A stretch of DNA of 64,000 bases from Plantago major. Lineage: Eukaryota; Streptophyta; Magnoliopsida; Lamiales; Plantaginaceae. Positions within the stretch are counted from its first letter, which is position 1. Each line of letters opens with the position of its first letter. The notes under the pieces are model-generated. The model did no database searches, had not been told where the DNA came from, and saw only the letters and a list, made by a program, of their open reading frames with translations. The stretch is from the NCBI GenBank assembly GCA_026545765.1, contig CM048842.1, positions 23,152,667 to 23,216,666 of the forward strand, read 5' to 3'. Made by a program: the position numbers and the translations under genes. This document shows positions 12,335 through 23,633 of the stretch, piece after piece.

Positions 12335-12349
12335 TATGTCCCCCTAGTT
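12335..12349 (-). other. Polypurine tract of the gypsy element
   Basis: On the - strand the sequence CTAGGGGGACATA immediately precedes the 3' LTR start TGTTAATACAG, the expected plus-strand primer site. Confidence 0.65.
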
Positions 12350-12475
12350 TTCAAGTATCTTAGTAGAAGATAGTTGTGGAGTGGAGAAGACAGTTTGTTT
12401 CTCGGTCCAATCCGTTCCTCGTAAGCAGAAAAAAGGTGTAATCCGTGCTTCTTGTCGTCCTTAATCTTGATCTCT

Positions 12476-12490
12476 CCCCCCCCCCCCCCC
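12476..12490. repeat. Poly-C homopolymer
   Basis: About 15 consecutive C residues inside the untranslated 3' region of the gypsy element. Confidence 0.8.
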
Positions 12491-12612
12491 TCTTTTGTTG
12501 CAGTACGACGGTGGAGGCTCGGAATGCAACAAAAGTGAGGAAAAAAGGGGTATTTGTAAGCGAGATCAAGTTTAGGCACAAACTTTGGAGTCATACCTTT
12601 TGGTAGGTTAGG

Positions 12613-13115
12613 GGATGATCCGAAGGTGGATATCCAAACGGATGAGGGTCCGTGTAATGGTGAGTTGAATCAACCTCCCTTGTGGAAAGGATAGGGTTTC
12701 AATCATCCTGATTGGGATGGTCCGGAGAGGGACATCCGAACGGACGAGTGTCCGTGTAACAATGAGTTAAATCAACCTCCCTTGTAAAAAAAGATAGGGT
12801 TTAATCATCCTGACTGGGATGGTCCGGAGAGGGACATCCGAACGGATGGATGTCCGTGTAACAGTGAGTTGAATCAACCTCCCTTGTAAAAAGGATAGGG
12901 TTTAATCATCCTAAATGGGATGGTCCGAAGAGGGACATCCGAACGGACGAGTGTTCGTGTAAGGGTGAGTTGAATCAACTTCCCTTGTAAAAAGGATAGG
13001 GTTTAATCATCCTAATTGGGATGGTCCGAAGAGGGATATCCGAACGGATGAGTGTCCATGTAATGGTGAGTTGAATCAACCTCCCTTGTTGAGAAGGATT
13101 TTGTGCCGAGGCAGG
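12613..13115. repeat. ~101-bp tandem repeat, five copies
   Basis: The phrase gatggtccggagaggga recurs at about 12716, 12818, 12919 and 13020, with a diverged first copy at 12613. Each unit continues 'catccgaacgga', 'gtccgtgtaa', 'gagttgaatcaacctccctt' and 'gatagggtttaatcatcct'. It lies between the 3' LTR and the TATA box of the antisense gene. Confidence 0.85.
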
Positions 13116-13323
13116 AGGTGGGTGGATATCCGAAGGTGGAATGGTGTCTTGTTCCCGAGAATGGTGGAGTTTGTTGTATGTGTTGTTGTCATCGCTAGGT
13201 AAATCATTTGTACCAATGCGTCATTTCGCCTAGTATTGTGTACTATGCCGTTGGATGAACTTTGATCTACGACTGAGATTTAATCCCGAAAAATGGTGAC
13301 GGTTGGGCTTCCTGATTTAACCC

Positions 13324-13331
13324 TCTATAAA
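13324..13331 (+). promoter_or_regulatory. TATA box of the antisense gene in the gypsy element
   Basis: The sequence ccctctataaatagggg is a strong plant TATA context. It points toward the + strand gene whose first ATG is at 13741, leaving an untranslated leader of roughly 380 bases that may contain an intron. Confidence 0.6.
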
Positions 13332-13740
13332 TAGGGGTTTCACCGATGTCACTCTCACCTTTCTAGAGAGAAGATTTTTGATTTTTTAGTACATCCGAGG
13401 CTAGTACAAGCAATCCGAAGCGAGTCAGAAGAAGTCCGTAGCGAACTATCCGAGCCAAGTTAGCTGCCTTCGATCCAATCATCTGAGTGCAAGTAAGTTG
13501 CTTCGTTGCTTTTAAGTTCTTTGTGCATGCTTCGTTTATTGTCAAATGTTGTTCTTCGGATGTATGAACATTTTCCCTGGTCCGTTGTAAGGACAAGTAG
13601 TTTATCGTGGTTTGCTTCAGATACGCTGAGTAGTTAGTTTTAACACCGTACTGACTTTACGCTAACTCGGAGCTAAAACGCATCCGTTGGAGTCATTCTC
13701 TCTCCCCCGATCATAGAATGTCTAATTTTAATCTACTTAA

Positions 13741-15173
13741 ATGGCCTCTCGGACTGCCATCTTAAGACTCATGAAACTACCTTTTTTTCCTAGGATGTCC
13801 GAGAGTGATAGTCAAAACCGGTCCGAAGCTGAAGGATATGCTTCCGAGGCGTTGTCTCTATCAGAGAGCTCTGAGGAGATTGACTTAGGAAGTATGGAGG
13901 ACTTACAAGAGCCAGTCCATTCTGCTCATCCGAGCCGGGAAGAGCCCGAGGTAAGCTCTTTACTTCGGTTAGTTGTTCCGGGTTCAGGGTCCCCGAGGCG
14001 TCAGGATTACCCGGAAGTCTCTAATGTGCAGGGTGTTGGTGCTGTGCAAGAGACTACCTTCCAGATTGTAGGGAATGTCCGTCCGTGCCGCGCTGGGAAA
14101 GAGCTCGAACTCCCGGTAGAGATTCGATCTCTCATACGCAACTTAGGTTATAGTTTTAGGACTAACCCTAACCGAGTGCCATTCATTCCGGATCCACATG
14201 AGCCAAACATAGAGGAAGTGCACGACACCTCTGAGGCACCACCCGAGCTGGGCATGTTTGAAGATGGTGTGGAAGACCGTGTTCAGATTGCTACCCCGCT
14301 TCGGACGGTAGTGGAATTGAGTTCGTCGTATGGGGATGACAGAGTTGAGGAGGAGGGCCGTACTGACAATGTCGGTTCTGAAGAGGATGAAGAGGAGGAG
14401 ATACTTTCCGCTCATGTTTTCCGGAGGGAATCAGCTGGACCAGTGGGTACGAGTCACCGGTGGTGAAGAAGAAAGCCTGAGGCGATAAAAAGGGTGAAGA
14501 TGTGTTCCAGGTGAAGTTTCCTCGGTCCCGGGACGATGTTACTCATCCTGATCCGGATGGCGAGCTGAACGAGTATTGTTCATTGCCAACGTGCCCGTCT
14601 ATTGTGATGTCCGAGGAGGTGGGGGAGCTTCAGAAGAGGTATGAGATCTCGGAGTCCGTGGAGATTCTCATTCCGGATGAGTCGCATGCCTTCTACAATC
14701 TGCCTCCCGGGTACATGTGCGTTCATGAGATAAGTTTGCACTGTGGATGGCGTTTGCCTTTGGCGTCCGAGTTGATGGGTATCTTGAATGATATGGGGTT
14801 TAGTCTGCATCAGATCTTCCCTAACTCCCTCGGAAATTTGATGTGCTTCGGGGTGATGTGTAAATACAAGGGCATCCCGGTTACTTTTGATAATTTCCGT
14901 AAATTGTTTAGTGTAAGTGTAAGCAATAGGAACACATTATTTTATACGCTGGTGTGTCGCCAAGCGTATACTTTTTTTGTGGATCCCCTCTCTTCCTTGG
15001 GGATCAACTGGTGGAAGAGATACATCTTCGTCCGACCCGCTCTTGAACAGGGTCAATACAAGGCGGAGCGGGTCCAATGGCGTTTCCCAAGGAAGTTTTT
15101 CCGAGGTAGGTTGCTGGACTGGAAGCTCTCCACAAGAATCAAGACCCGGATAAGTATTTTTTCCGGGGCCTAA
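13741..15173 (+). CDS. Antisense gene of the Tat element, N-terminal part with the 'putative gypsy type transposon' domain
   Basis: Two frames make up the region: 13741-14466 (acidic, Ser/Glu-rich, with an EDEEEE run) and 14502-15173. The second contains YMCVHEISLHCGWRLPLASE, then a 'PNSLGNLMCFGVMCKYKGIP' stretch, 'FRKLFSV' and WWKRYIFVRP, the signature of the domain catalogued as 'Transposase_28' (PF04195). That domain is known from the extra reading frame of gypsy elements and is probably not a transposase. The break at 14466-14502 is a frameshift or unrecognised intron. The gene runs against gag-pol and ends before the pol 3' end, as in other Tat elements. Function unknown; DNA or RNA binding is only a guess. 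Confidence 0.65.
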
Positions 15174-15418
15174 TCTGCCGGCCTCTTCCGTATTTAGCTG
15201 GCTTTTCTGGGCCGAGTTTTTGTGATGGGAAGGAGGATTTGAGTAAGTCCTTTTCCGGTCGTGTAGTTGTCTTTTCCGAGTCGGCTGCTTACTCCATTGT
15301 TTTGTTTCTTTTTAGTGTCGCACAAAAATATGTTGTTTCAACTTTTTATCCTTCGGATGCGCAGATTTCGGGTTCGAGTACGTCATGCCGACCATGCGTG
15401 AGTTGAAGAGGAACCAGA

Positions 15419-16777
15419 ATGCCGCTCAAAGGGAAGGAGATGGAGGAGGGCACTCGGACCCAGATTATAAAGACGTCCACTATGCTTCCGATGGACAAGC
15501 CCAGGAACGTGGCCACCTTCCGGGTGGAAGAGACTCGGAGGGCTGCATCGGGTGAGGAAGCTCAGGCAATGCCCACCCCGGATAAGGGCAAGGTGGCGGG
15601 TTCGAAGGGGGTAAAGAAACCTCTGAGGTCCGTATCCCGCGAACCTCCTGTTAGTGGCTCGAGTGCAGCTGCCGGGAAGAAGCGCCCTTCCGAAGGTCCA
15701 ATTCCACCTGCCAAGAAAGGTAAAGGGAAGGCGAGTAGTGAGTCTGACTTGGAAGCGGAGGTAGATCGGTTGGCTGCTGTTCCGGAGTTGTCCGCAATTC
15801 ACCAAAAGGTAAATGTTTATATCTTGTAAAATATATCTTCTTTTTCACTCGGAACCTATACTAACTTTGTATTATTGTGTATCGTAGCTTACAGCCGCTA
15901 TTCGGGCATGTTCCATGGTGGCGGGTCGGAGGGCCACGATGGAAGAGGATCTGGCCAAAGTTGAGGCTTCTCGGGCGACAGAAACGTCGAAGGTGAATTC
16001 CTTGTCCGAGAGGTTGAAAAAGACCCTCGTGGCGAAGAAGGAATCCGAAGCGGAAGCTGCAAAGCTGAAGAGTGCCATCCTGTTCCTGGAGAAGGACCTC
16101 AAAGCGCATCAGGATGGTGTGGACGAGTACGTCAACGTCTCTCGGACCTTCAAGGATATGATGCTTAAGGAGATGTTGAAGGTCCGGACACAAGCTGTCC
16201 AAGACTTCTTGGGGTCGGATGCTTGCAAGTTCATGCTCGAATCCAAGTATGATGAGGCTCGACAGGATGGCTTTGATGCGGCTATTGGGAAGCTCGGCAC
16301 AGGGGACAGATCCCGAGTGACCTTGACTTGGAGGCTGAAGGCATTACTGCTTTCAAAGAGGCAGATGGCTCGGACTTCGCTCCGGAAGGTGTCTCAGATG
16401 AGGACTTGCTCAAATGTGAGTTTGTAGAGCTTGTCTGCGACGAGACCAAGGACAAGAAGTAAGATCATGGCGGTCCATACCTTCCTTCCTTTGTGCCACG
16501 AGTGTTGATGTCTAGTGTTTTCGTCCCGCTGGAAGATCATGAGGAGCATAACCGGGACTGGCTGACTCTGCCCGGTCCTGTCAAAGGTTTCTCTCTTGAT
16601 CTGGACCTAATGGAGCAGTGTCCTGCTTTCCTGAAGGAAGTAAGGGTCCAAAGGGAAAGAAGGTTGGCCCAGGAAGCAAAAGAAAGAATGGTGTCAGATC
16701 CACAAGAGTCCCCTGCCAAAGAGACCGCAGGCCCATCCGGTGTGCAAGCTGGCTCGTCCGGTCGTCAAGGGAAGTAA
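15419..16777 (+). CDS. Antisense gene of the Tat element, C-terminal coiled-coil part
   Basis: An intron at 15809-15887 (AAAAG|gtaaatg ... atcgtag|CTTACA) joins 15419-15808 to 15888-16427 in frame. The first exon is basic, with KKGKGKAS-type runs. The second has a long Glu/Lys/Ala/Leu-rich helix (LSERLKKTLVAKKESEAEAA) predicted by eye to form a coiled coil. A further open stretch, 16493-16777, ends at a TAA before a 2.3-kb spacer and is separated from the second by a frameshift. This completes the PF04195-type protein that begins at 13741; the join across 15174-15418 is unclear. Confidence 0.5.
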
Positions 16778-19140
16778 AGACGGGGTATGCCCCAGAGAAT
16801 TTGTAATGCCAGTCTTCGGAATGTAAAACAATTATTCTGTTTCTGTTGTTTGAATGTATTAATCATTTGGATAATCTTATTTTGTCGCGGATAATTGCTT
16901 TGGCCAAGCGCAAATTGGTCCGGGTGCATAAGTTCCCCGGGTTTTCGTATATCATATCGATGTGCTTGTTATGTCTGTTATCTCGTTTGATCTTTTTGTT
17001 GATTTCTCAGTTGGATGTCGCTTCGTGTCTGTCATTCTACGTATGTTAACTACGGAATTAATGTTGCCTCGGATGTCAAACAATTAATCCAGGTCCACGA
17101 AATGACATATTCTGTGCTCATCTAAACGACTCTCAATCAATCCCTGCATTCGGTTCGTGCGTGGTTCCCTTCCGAACCAAAACCTTGGTTGATTGAGGAA
17201 AGTATTGGTGGGAACTTCTAACCAGTAAGATTAGTTTGGAACTGAATGACCAGTGTCATTTTTAGGGACCAACAAGAATCTTTCGAGTCTATTATTCGGA
17301 TGAGTGCTTTTTATTGCACACTCAAGTTATACAGTAAGTGTCGTTGGTCCGGACGTAGGCTAGAGGATCCGAGTCAACGAGACCAAATGCTTCCGGAATA
17401 AGGCAACTCTTACTGAACCAGTTGACCATATAGCTTCGAACGGGTAAAGAGCTTGTCCGGGTCTTTTTAAATGCCAATTATATCGGTGGGATGGACATCA
17501 AAAGTAGACATTGATGTAGCATTCCGAATCTTGCTCAAAAAGGTAATCAGAATAAAAAAGTTTTGACCTGGTGTGGATCATAGGTATCATGGGCGTTTTT
17601 TGTGACCGGCTCAGATTGACGGATCCGATCGGGCTACCGTTGTAAATAATTCACTCAATAAGGCGGGGAAAGTGAAGGGTTTCCGGGTAGGCCCAATAGT
17701 GGCCCAATTGGTTAGTCCCAAATCCAAGCCCAGGCCCACTGCTGGTGGTTGTGGGCCACGTGGCGAGTTATGATTGGTCTTCAACTTCTATATATACCTC
17801 TAGATTGTACGGCTTTTTCCCGATCATTCCATCCCTTTCATAGTAAAGGATTCAGATCCTTAGGTCCGGACCTTTTTAAGGAGTAGGCTGATTCCGCTGT
17901 TCTCATTTGATTCGTCTCGGTGGGTTCTTTGGTCATCCGAATGTGCCTTTGAGTCGGACCATGTGGAGGATGACGGATTTGGGCTGCTCAGAGGGAACCC
18001 TCCTCAGATCGCCGTGCTAATCTTCTTTCTCCGAGGTTGTGGTGTTTATCAATAACTTCAGCCCCGGGGGAGCGGGTTAGTTCGCTGGTTCCAGGAATTA
18101 CCCACCTTTTACTTCGAAGAGCTAATTCTTTGGGTAACTTGCTCCTTGGATTATATTAATTTGGGAAATATTCCTCGGATCAGCATGCTAGTCTTCTCTC
18201 TCCGGGGCTGTGGTGTGTACCGACAACCTGAGCCCCGGGGAAGTGGACTAGCTTGCTGTTCCCAGGGATTACGAAAGACTTGTTACCTCGAAGAGTCGAA
18301 TCCTCAGGCTGCCTGCTCCTTCCACCATTTACCATTTTCTTGTGGTGCCGAAGAGTGCGAACCAGAAAGTGGTTATGGTGGAAGATGTGGGTCGTCTGAG
18401 AATGCCATTGAACAGCCTCTCCGTACCAAGGATATCCGGCTCGGACCCAATTCGTCTTTTGTTCGGAGTTCAGGACGCGCTATTCGGAGAACAATTGGTT
18501 TAAGCTGTTTGTCTCTTCTGTCTGATTCCTTTTGCTGCTGTGCCCGGACCATCTTATGTTGGTCCGGTCGCATCGATCATTTTTACCGAATCTTGGACTC
18601 GTGGGGGTTTTCCGTATTCTTTGGAAGAAGTGACTGATACCGCCGTATCATTTTAGGCTCGGTTCGGAGAGTAAACCCGCTCTCGGTACATTACGCCGGA
18701 AGGATGCTGTTCCTGTTCCGTTAGGAAGCTCAGACTCGGAATGGAGACGATTGGTCCGTTTCGGACACTAAATATTCCACCAATAGTTGTTTGTAAAGAA
18801 TGATATGTACTTTTCCTTCTCCTTTAAGTGACTCGGATGGGTGTGTCCGAATTTTGTAATTCGTACTTTGAGGAATAAAAATTACTATTCTGGATGTTGT
18901 AATTTCTTTCTTCGGCTTGTTATATCTCTTTGTTCAAACTAGTTGCTTGTCATCCATTTCAGATCTCTATGACAAGGTCCAAGATAGTGTGTTTATTTTG
19001 ATTATTAGTGCAGTTGTATTTGTAAAAAAGTTGTACTGATTTGACGGAAATTCAAGAACAACTGGTGGGCTTCGAGGCCAAAAAAGAAGACAATGGCAAG
19101 AACTTAGCCACTAATGTAGTATGCATCTAGGGAAATAACT
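16778..19140. other. Spacer between the antisense gene and pol of the gypsy element
   Basis: No conserved coding sequence. It contains a ~180-bp duplication: 18005-18140 and 18186-18330 share 'cttctctctccgggg.tgtggtgt', 'agccccgggg' and 'tacctcgaagag' phrases. A second TATA-like run, ctatatatacctc, is at about 17787. This is the kind of long non-coding tract found in Tat elements beside the 3' LTR. Confidence 0.5.
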
Positions 19141-22100
19141 CTAGGCGTAGAACTTTTGTAAGTTCCTAGCATTCCATGTTCTGTTCAGGGCTCTTCCTTG
19201 ATCATCTTCTAGCTCGAAACTTCCATTGACCCTAGCCCCACGACCTTGTAGGGTCCTTCCCACTTGGGCTTGAGTTTACCAACATTGCTCAAGATGTCAG
19301 CTCTTCGGAGAACCAAGTCCCCGACTTGTATATCCTTGGGAAGAACATGCTTGTTGTAGGCCCGTGCAGACATAGGATATTAGCTAGTGCCCTGCTCCTT
19401 TTATCCTCGAGGAGCTCAAGGTTGTAGATCCTTGCGATTTCATTTCCAGCAGGTTGGTATTGTTGGATCCTTTGGGTTTCCACAGCAATTTCAGAGGGAA
19501 TGACTGCTTCTGAGCCATAAACTAGTGCGAAGGGTGTCTCCTGAGTAGAAGTGCGAGCTGTCGTTCGGTGTGCCCACAGGACCCCATCGAGGTCGTCTAC
19601 CCAGCTGTCTTGAGAAGTTCTCAGCCTCTTTTCCAGAATCTTCACAATGGTTTTGTTGGTGGCTTCAACTTGGCCATTGGCTTGAGGGTAACCAACGGAA
19701 GTGAAGCGCTATTCTATCTTGAATGATTGGAGCCACTCTTTCAACCTGACCCCCGAGAATTGTGCTCCATTGTCGGAGACTATGACTCTTAGAAGTCCAA
19801 AGCGGCAGATGATGTTTTTCCAAATGAAGGTCCTTACTCGGCTCTCTGTGATGGTGGCCACTGCCTCAGCCTCAACCCATTTGGTGAAGTATTCAACTGC
19901 AACAATAAGGAACTTCTTTTGATGCGTGCCACGAGGGAAGGGGCCAACTATGTCTATCCCCCATTGATCAAACGGGCAAGTTATGATTGACGGAATCATA
20001 GGGTTGGTTGGGCGGTGTGGTACGTTGGCATAGTATTGACAGTCTTCACAGGCACGAGAGAAGCTAGCAGCGTCCTTATCAATGGTAGGCCAGTAGTATC
20101 CTTGCCTTATGGCTTTTTGAGCCAATGTTCGTCCCCCAGAGTGACTTCCACTACTTTCTGCGTGGACTTCTTCCAGAACGGTTTTTGCCTCGTGAGGTCT
20201 AAGGCATCTTAAGTGAGTACCAGTATAAGATCTCTTGTAGAGATCCTCTCCTAAAATAAAGTACCTGTTGGCTCGGCATAGGATCCTCCTTGCTTCTGTA
20301 AGGTCTGATGGTAGAGAACCGTCTTTGAGATAGCAAAATATGTCAGTCATCCAATTCCTTTCGGTGCCTAAGAGGAAGACTTGACCAGTAGGGTTCACCA
20401 GGGAAGAATCTGTGAGAGTCATCAGGATGATGCTTCTCGTGTCCAGGGTTCCTAAAGCAGAGGCATATTTGGAGAGAGCGCCAGCCTTCTCATTCCATTC
20501 CCTGTTGAATCGTTCCAGCGTGAATTCCTTGAAGTGCTCAGCTTCTTTCTTTAGGAGTTCTAAGTACTTGATCATGTTGGGTCCTTTAGTGGCAAAAGAC
20601 CCGGAAAACTGGGACTCGACGAGCTGAGAGTCTGTATAAGCTTTGATTCTCTGCACTTGAAGAGACCTGGACATTCTCAAGCCGATGATAAGTGCTTCAT
20701 ACTCGGCCTCATTGTTTGTCACCTTGAAGTCGAGGGTGATGGCGTATTCCAGCTTTGCACCATCAGGACTCTCAAGGAGAAGCCCTATTCCTCAAAGTTT
20801 TCCAGTAGAGGATCCGTCCACTTGCAGTGTCCAACATTCTTTGTCTTCAGGTTTCGTCTCCATCGTGGGAGCGGGGACTTTCCCCACTTCCTGCTCCTTA
20901 CTGAAGAAACAGGTGTTGGGGAGCTAGCTATTTCATCTAGGAGGAACATGTGTCTCACCATTAGGGAGTCATCCATGGGTTCCTGATACTTAGTCCAGGG
21001 TTGGACATCTCCTTCAAATATCCTGTCGTGCTCTTTCTCCTGGGTGAGCATTACATAACTTATATCTGCTTGTGGACTGTCAGTCTCTTTGTTAACTTCC
21101 TCGGGGTACTCTACTAGGAAGTCAGCAAGGATTTGAGCTTTCTTGGTTGACGGAGCCTGATACCCGATATCGTATTCACTTAATTCAATCGCCCACTTGG
21201 ACAGACGTCCTGATTGATCCGGCTTACCAAGGACATGCTTGAGTGGTTCATTGGTGAGGACCACAATCCGGTGAGACTTGAAGTAAGGCTTCAGTCTTCG
21301 GGCGGTGTATACTAGCGCAAAGGCCAACTTTTCAATCTTGACATACCTAGCTTCGGCACCCACGAGGGCCCTGCTTAGGTAATAGACCGGCATGTGGTCA
21401 TTCCCTTGAATCCGTACCAATACAGAGCTCATGGCTTCGGCAGTAGCTGCCAGGTAGAGGTAGAGAGGTTCACCTTCTACTGGTTTGGACAAGAGTGGAG
21501 GCGAAAGGAGGTAGTTTTTCAGATTTTCCAAAGCCTCTTCGCATTCCTTTGTCCATTCGAACTTGTCTCCCTTTCTCAAGATTTTAAAGAAGGGTAGGTT
21601 CTTCTCAGCGGACCTGGAGATGAAGCGGCTCAGAGCCATTATCCTCCCGAGAAGATTTTGTACTTCATTAACTGTCTTTGGTTGTGATAGATCCAAGATT
21701 GCCTTTATTTTCTCAGGGTTGGCGCTGATGCCTCTCTCCGTGACCATGTATCCGAGGAACTTTCCTCCCTTTACACCAAACGTGCACTTCTCGGGATTTA
21801 GCTTCATTCCATACTTCTTAAGGATGGAAAAGCATTTGTTCAGGTGCTCTACATGTTGTTCTTCAGTCTTGCTTCTTACTAGCATGTCGTCCACATAGAC
21901 TTCCATAGTTTTGCCCAGCTCTTCCCTGAACATCTTGTTCACCAGCCGTTGGTAAGTAGCGCACGCGTTCTTGAGGCCAAAAGGGATGACTTTGAAACAG
22001 TAGACTCCTCCTGCTGCAAAGAAGGCCGTCTTCTTGAAGTCTTCCTGGGCCATTCTGATTTAATAGAAGCCTTGGTAGGCGTCCATGAAGCTTAGGAGCG

Positions 22101-22782
22101 CACATCCTGCGGTGGAGTCTACTAATTGATCAATGCGAGGCAAGGGGTTAGGATCCTTTGGGCAAAACTTGTTGAGCCCAGTGAAGTCATTGCACATTCT
22201 CCACTTCCCTGGAGCTTTCTCAAAGAGGACCACATTACAGACCCAATCAGAATATTTGACTTCTTCGATGTGTCCTGCCTTCATTAACCTTTCTACTTCT
22301 CCTGCTATAATAGCATCCTCAACGGGCCCGAAGTCCTTTCTCTTTTGTCAGATATGTTTAAATGTAGGATCCATGTTCAGACGGTGAACCGCGATCCTTG
22401 GGTCTATCCCCTTGAGGTCATCAGTGCTCCAAGCGAAGACATCGCGGTTGTCCCGAAGGCAGGTGACTAGCTTCATTTCTACCTCATCGCTCATCTCAGT
22501 CCCGATACGGGTTATCTTATCTGGGTCTCCCTCAACCAATTGGACTTCTTTTAAGGCTTCATGGGGCTCGATCCTCACAGTTTTGGGGAATTTCTCCTTG
22601 AGTGTCCCAATCCCAATTTCCTCTGTTGCCGGAATAAGAGGCACTGCGGGAGGGCTCCTGGGTCCCTTGGTGACCGAGAGGACGGGTGCTGAGGCTCCTC
22701 TGGTTGACATGATGTAACATTCCCACGCTTCCCTAACGTTGCCCACTTCTTCTCCCACACCATTCGGAGTAGGGAACTTCAC
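19141..22782 (-). pseudogene. Tat-type gypsy pol: reverse transcriptase, two RNase H domains, integrase
   Basis: Read down the - strand: a linker (22782-22348); RT (22284-21400) with the catalytic YVDD in VYVDDMLV; RNase H with 'VYYLSRALVGAEARY' and the tail 'ADFLVEYP'; an archaeal-type RNase H with 'NNEAEYEALIIGLRMS' and 'YTDSQLVESQ'; and integrase with HSGGRTLAQKAIRQGYYWP, the Cys pair CEDCQ, Asp residues in WGIDIVGPF and VSDNGAQF, and a Glu in NGQVEATN. The frame closes at TAG 19143-19141 after 'RTWNARNLQKFYA'. In-frame stops at 22350-22348 (TGA), about 22064-22062 (TAA) and 19711-19709 (TAG), plus frameshifts, inactivate it. Two RNase H domains are diagnostic of Tat. Confidence 0.88.
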
Positions 22783-22818
22783 CCTGTTATGCAGGGGAGA
22801 TGCAACTACTTGAACTGG

Positions 22819-23633
22819 TTAAGTCCTGGGTGTCCCAAGATTACGTTGTAGTCGAACGAGTTGTCGACCACCACAAAGAGGATCCTCTCTGTAACTCTCG
22901 TTGGGAAGGTTCCCATAGAGACTTGCAAGGGTATACTTCCAATGGGGTGAACTTATAATAGAGCCCCCGAATCCCACCAAAGAGGTTTGTACTCGCCCAT
23001 AATGAACGTTGCCCAAGTGCATCTGTTCCACAGTTCTCCTAGATATGACATTGGAGGAACTCCCTGTATCAACAAGTACCTTGTTGACTTTGTAAGTGGC
23101 GATGACTAGAGAAACGACTAAAGGAACGTCAGGGTCTTTGAGATCTCCTCCATTAGACGTTGGTGGGGGAATTTCACTATCATCGAAAGTGATGGCATTT
23201 GTTCCTTTCAGAGCTGGCGGAGCATAGGTTCTATCATTGTTTCTTAAATGTTGTGTGGTCCTCTCCCTTGCGTTTCGGCTATCTCCTCCTGCTATAGCAT
23301 TGATAACCCCGCTATAGGGGAGGTTCTCCATTTCCACATCATCAGGGTACCCGCAGTATCTTTGGGCATGGTGGGATGGGATTTCTGTAGGAGGTGGCGG
23401 TAAGGATCCTGTCGGAGGTTCCGAACCACACTCCTCCCTTCTTCGTTCATTTCTCTGGAGCCTGGAGGGCTCTTCTTCATACATTGGTTCTTTCAACTTT
23501 CCGCTCCTTATCAACCCTTCTATTTCTGTTTTCAACTGGACACAATCTTCAGTTGAGTGGCCTTTGTGCTTGTGAAACCTACAGTATTCTTTTGAGGCTT
23601 TGTTCTTCTTACTGCTCCTTGTAGGTTTTGGCT
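22819..23633 (-). pseudogene. Gypsy aspartic protease and end of gag
   Basis: Begins with the gag C-terminal knuckle-like CRFHKHKGHSTEDC and runs into the retropepsin motif VLVDTGSSSNVI (Asp-Thr-Gly). After 'TSLVGFGGS' a C-run frameshift at about 22940 moves the rest into another frame for about 160 bp before the linker to pol. Protease would cut the gag-pol precursor in the virus-like particle. Confidence 0.75.

Noticed and set aside
18146-18637. 163-codon frame in the gypsy spacer
   Set aside because: It lies within a ~180-bp duplicated non-coding tract; no domain and no conserved partner.
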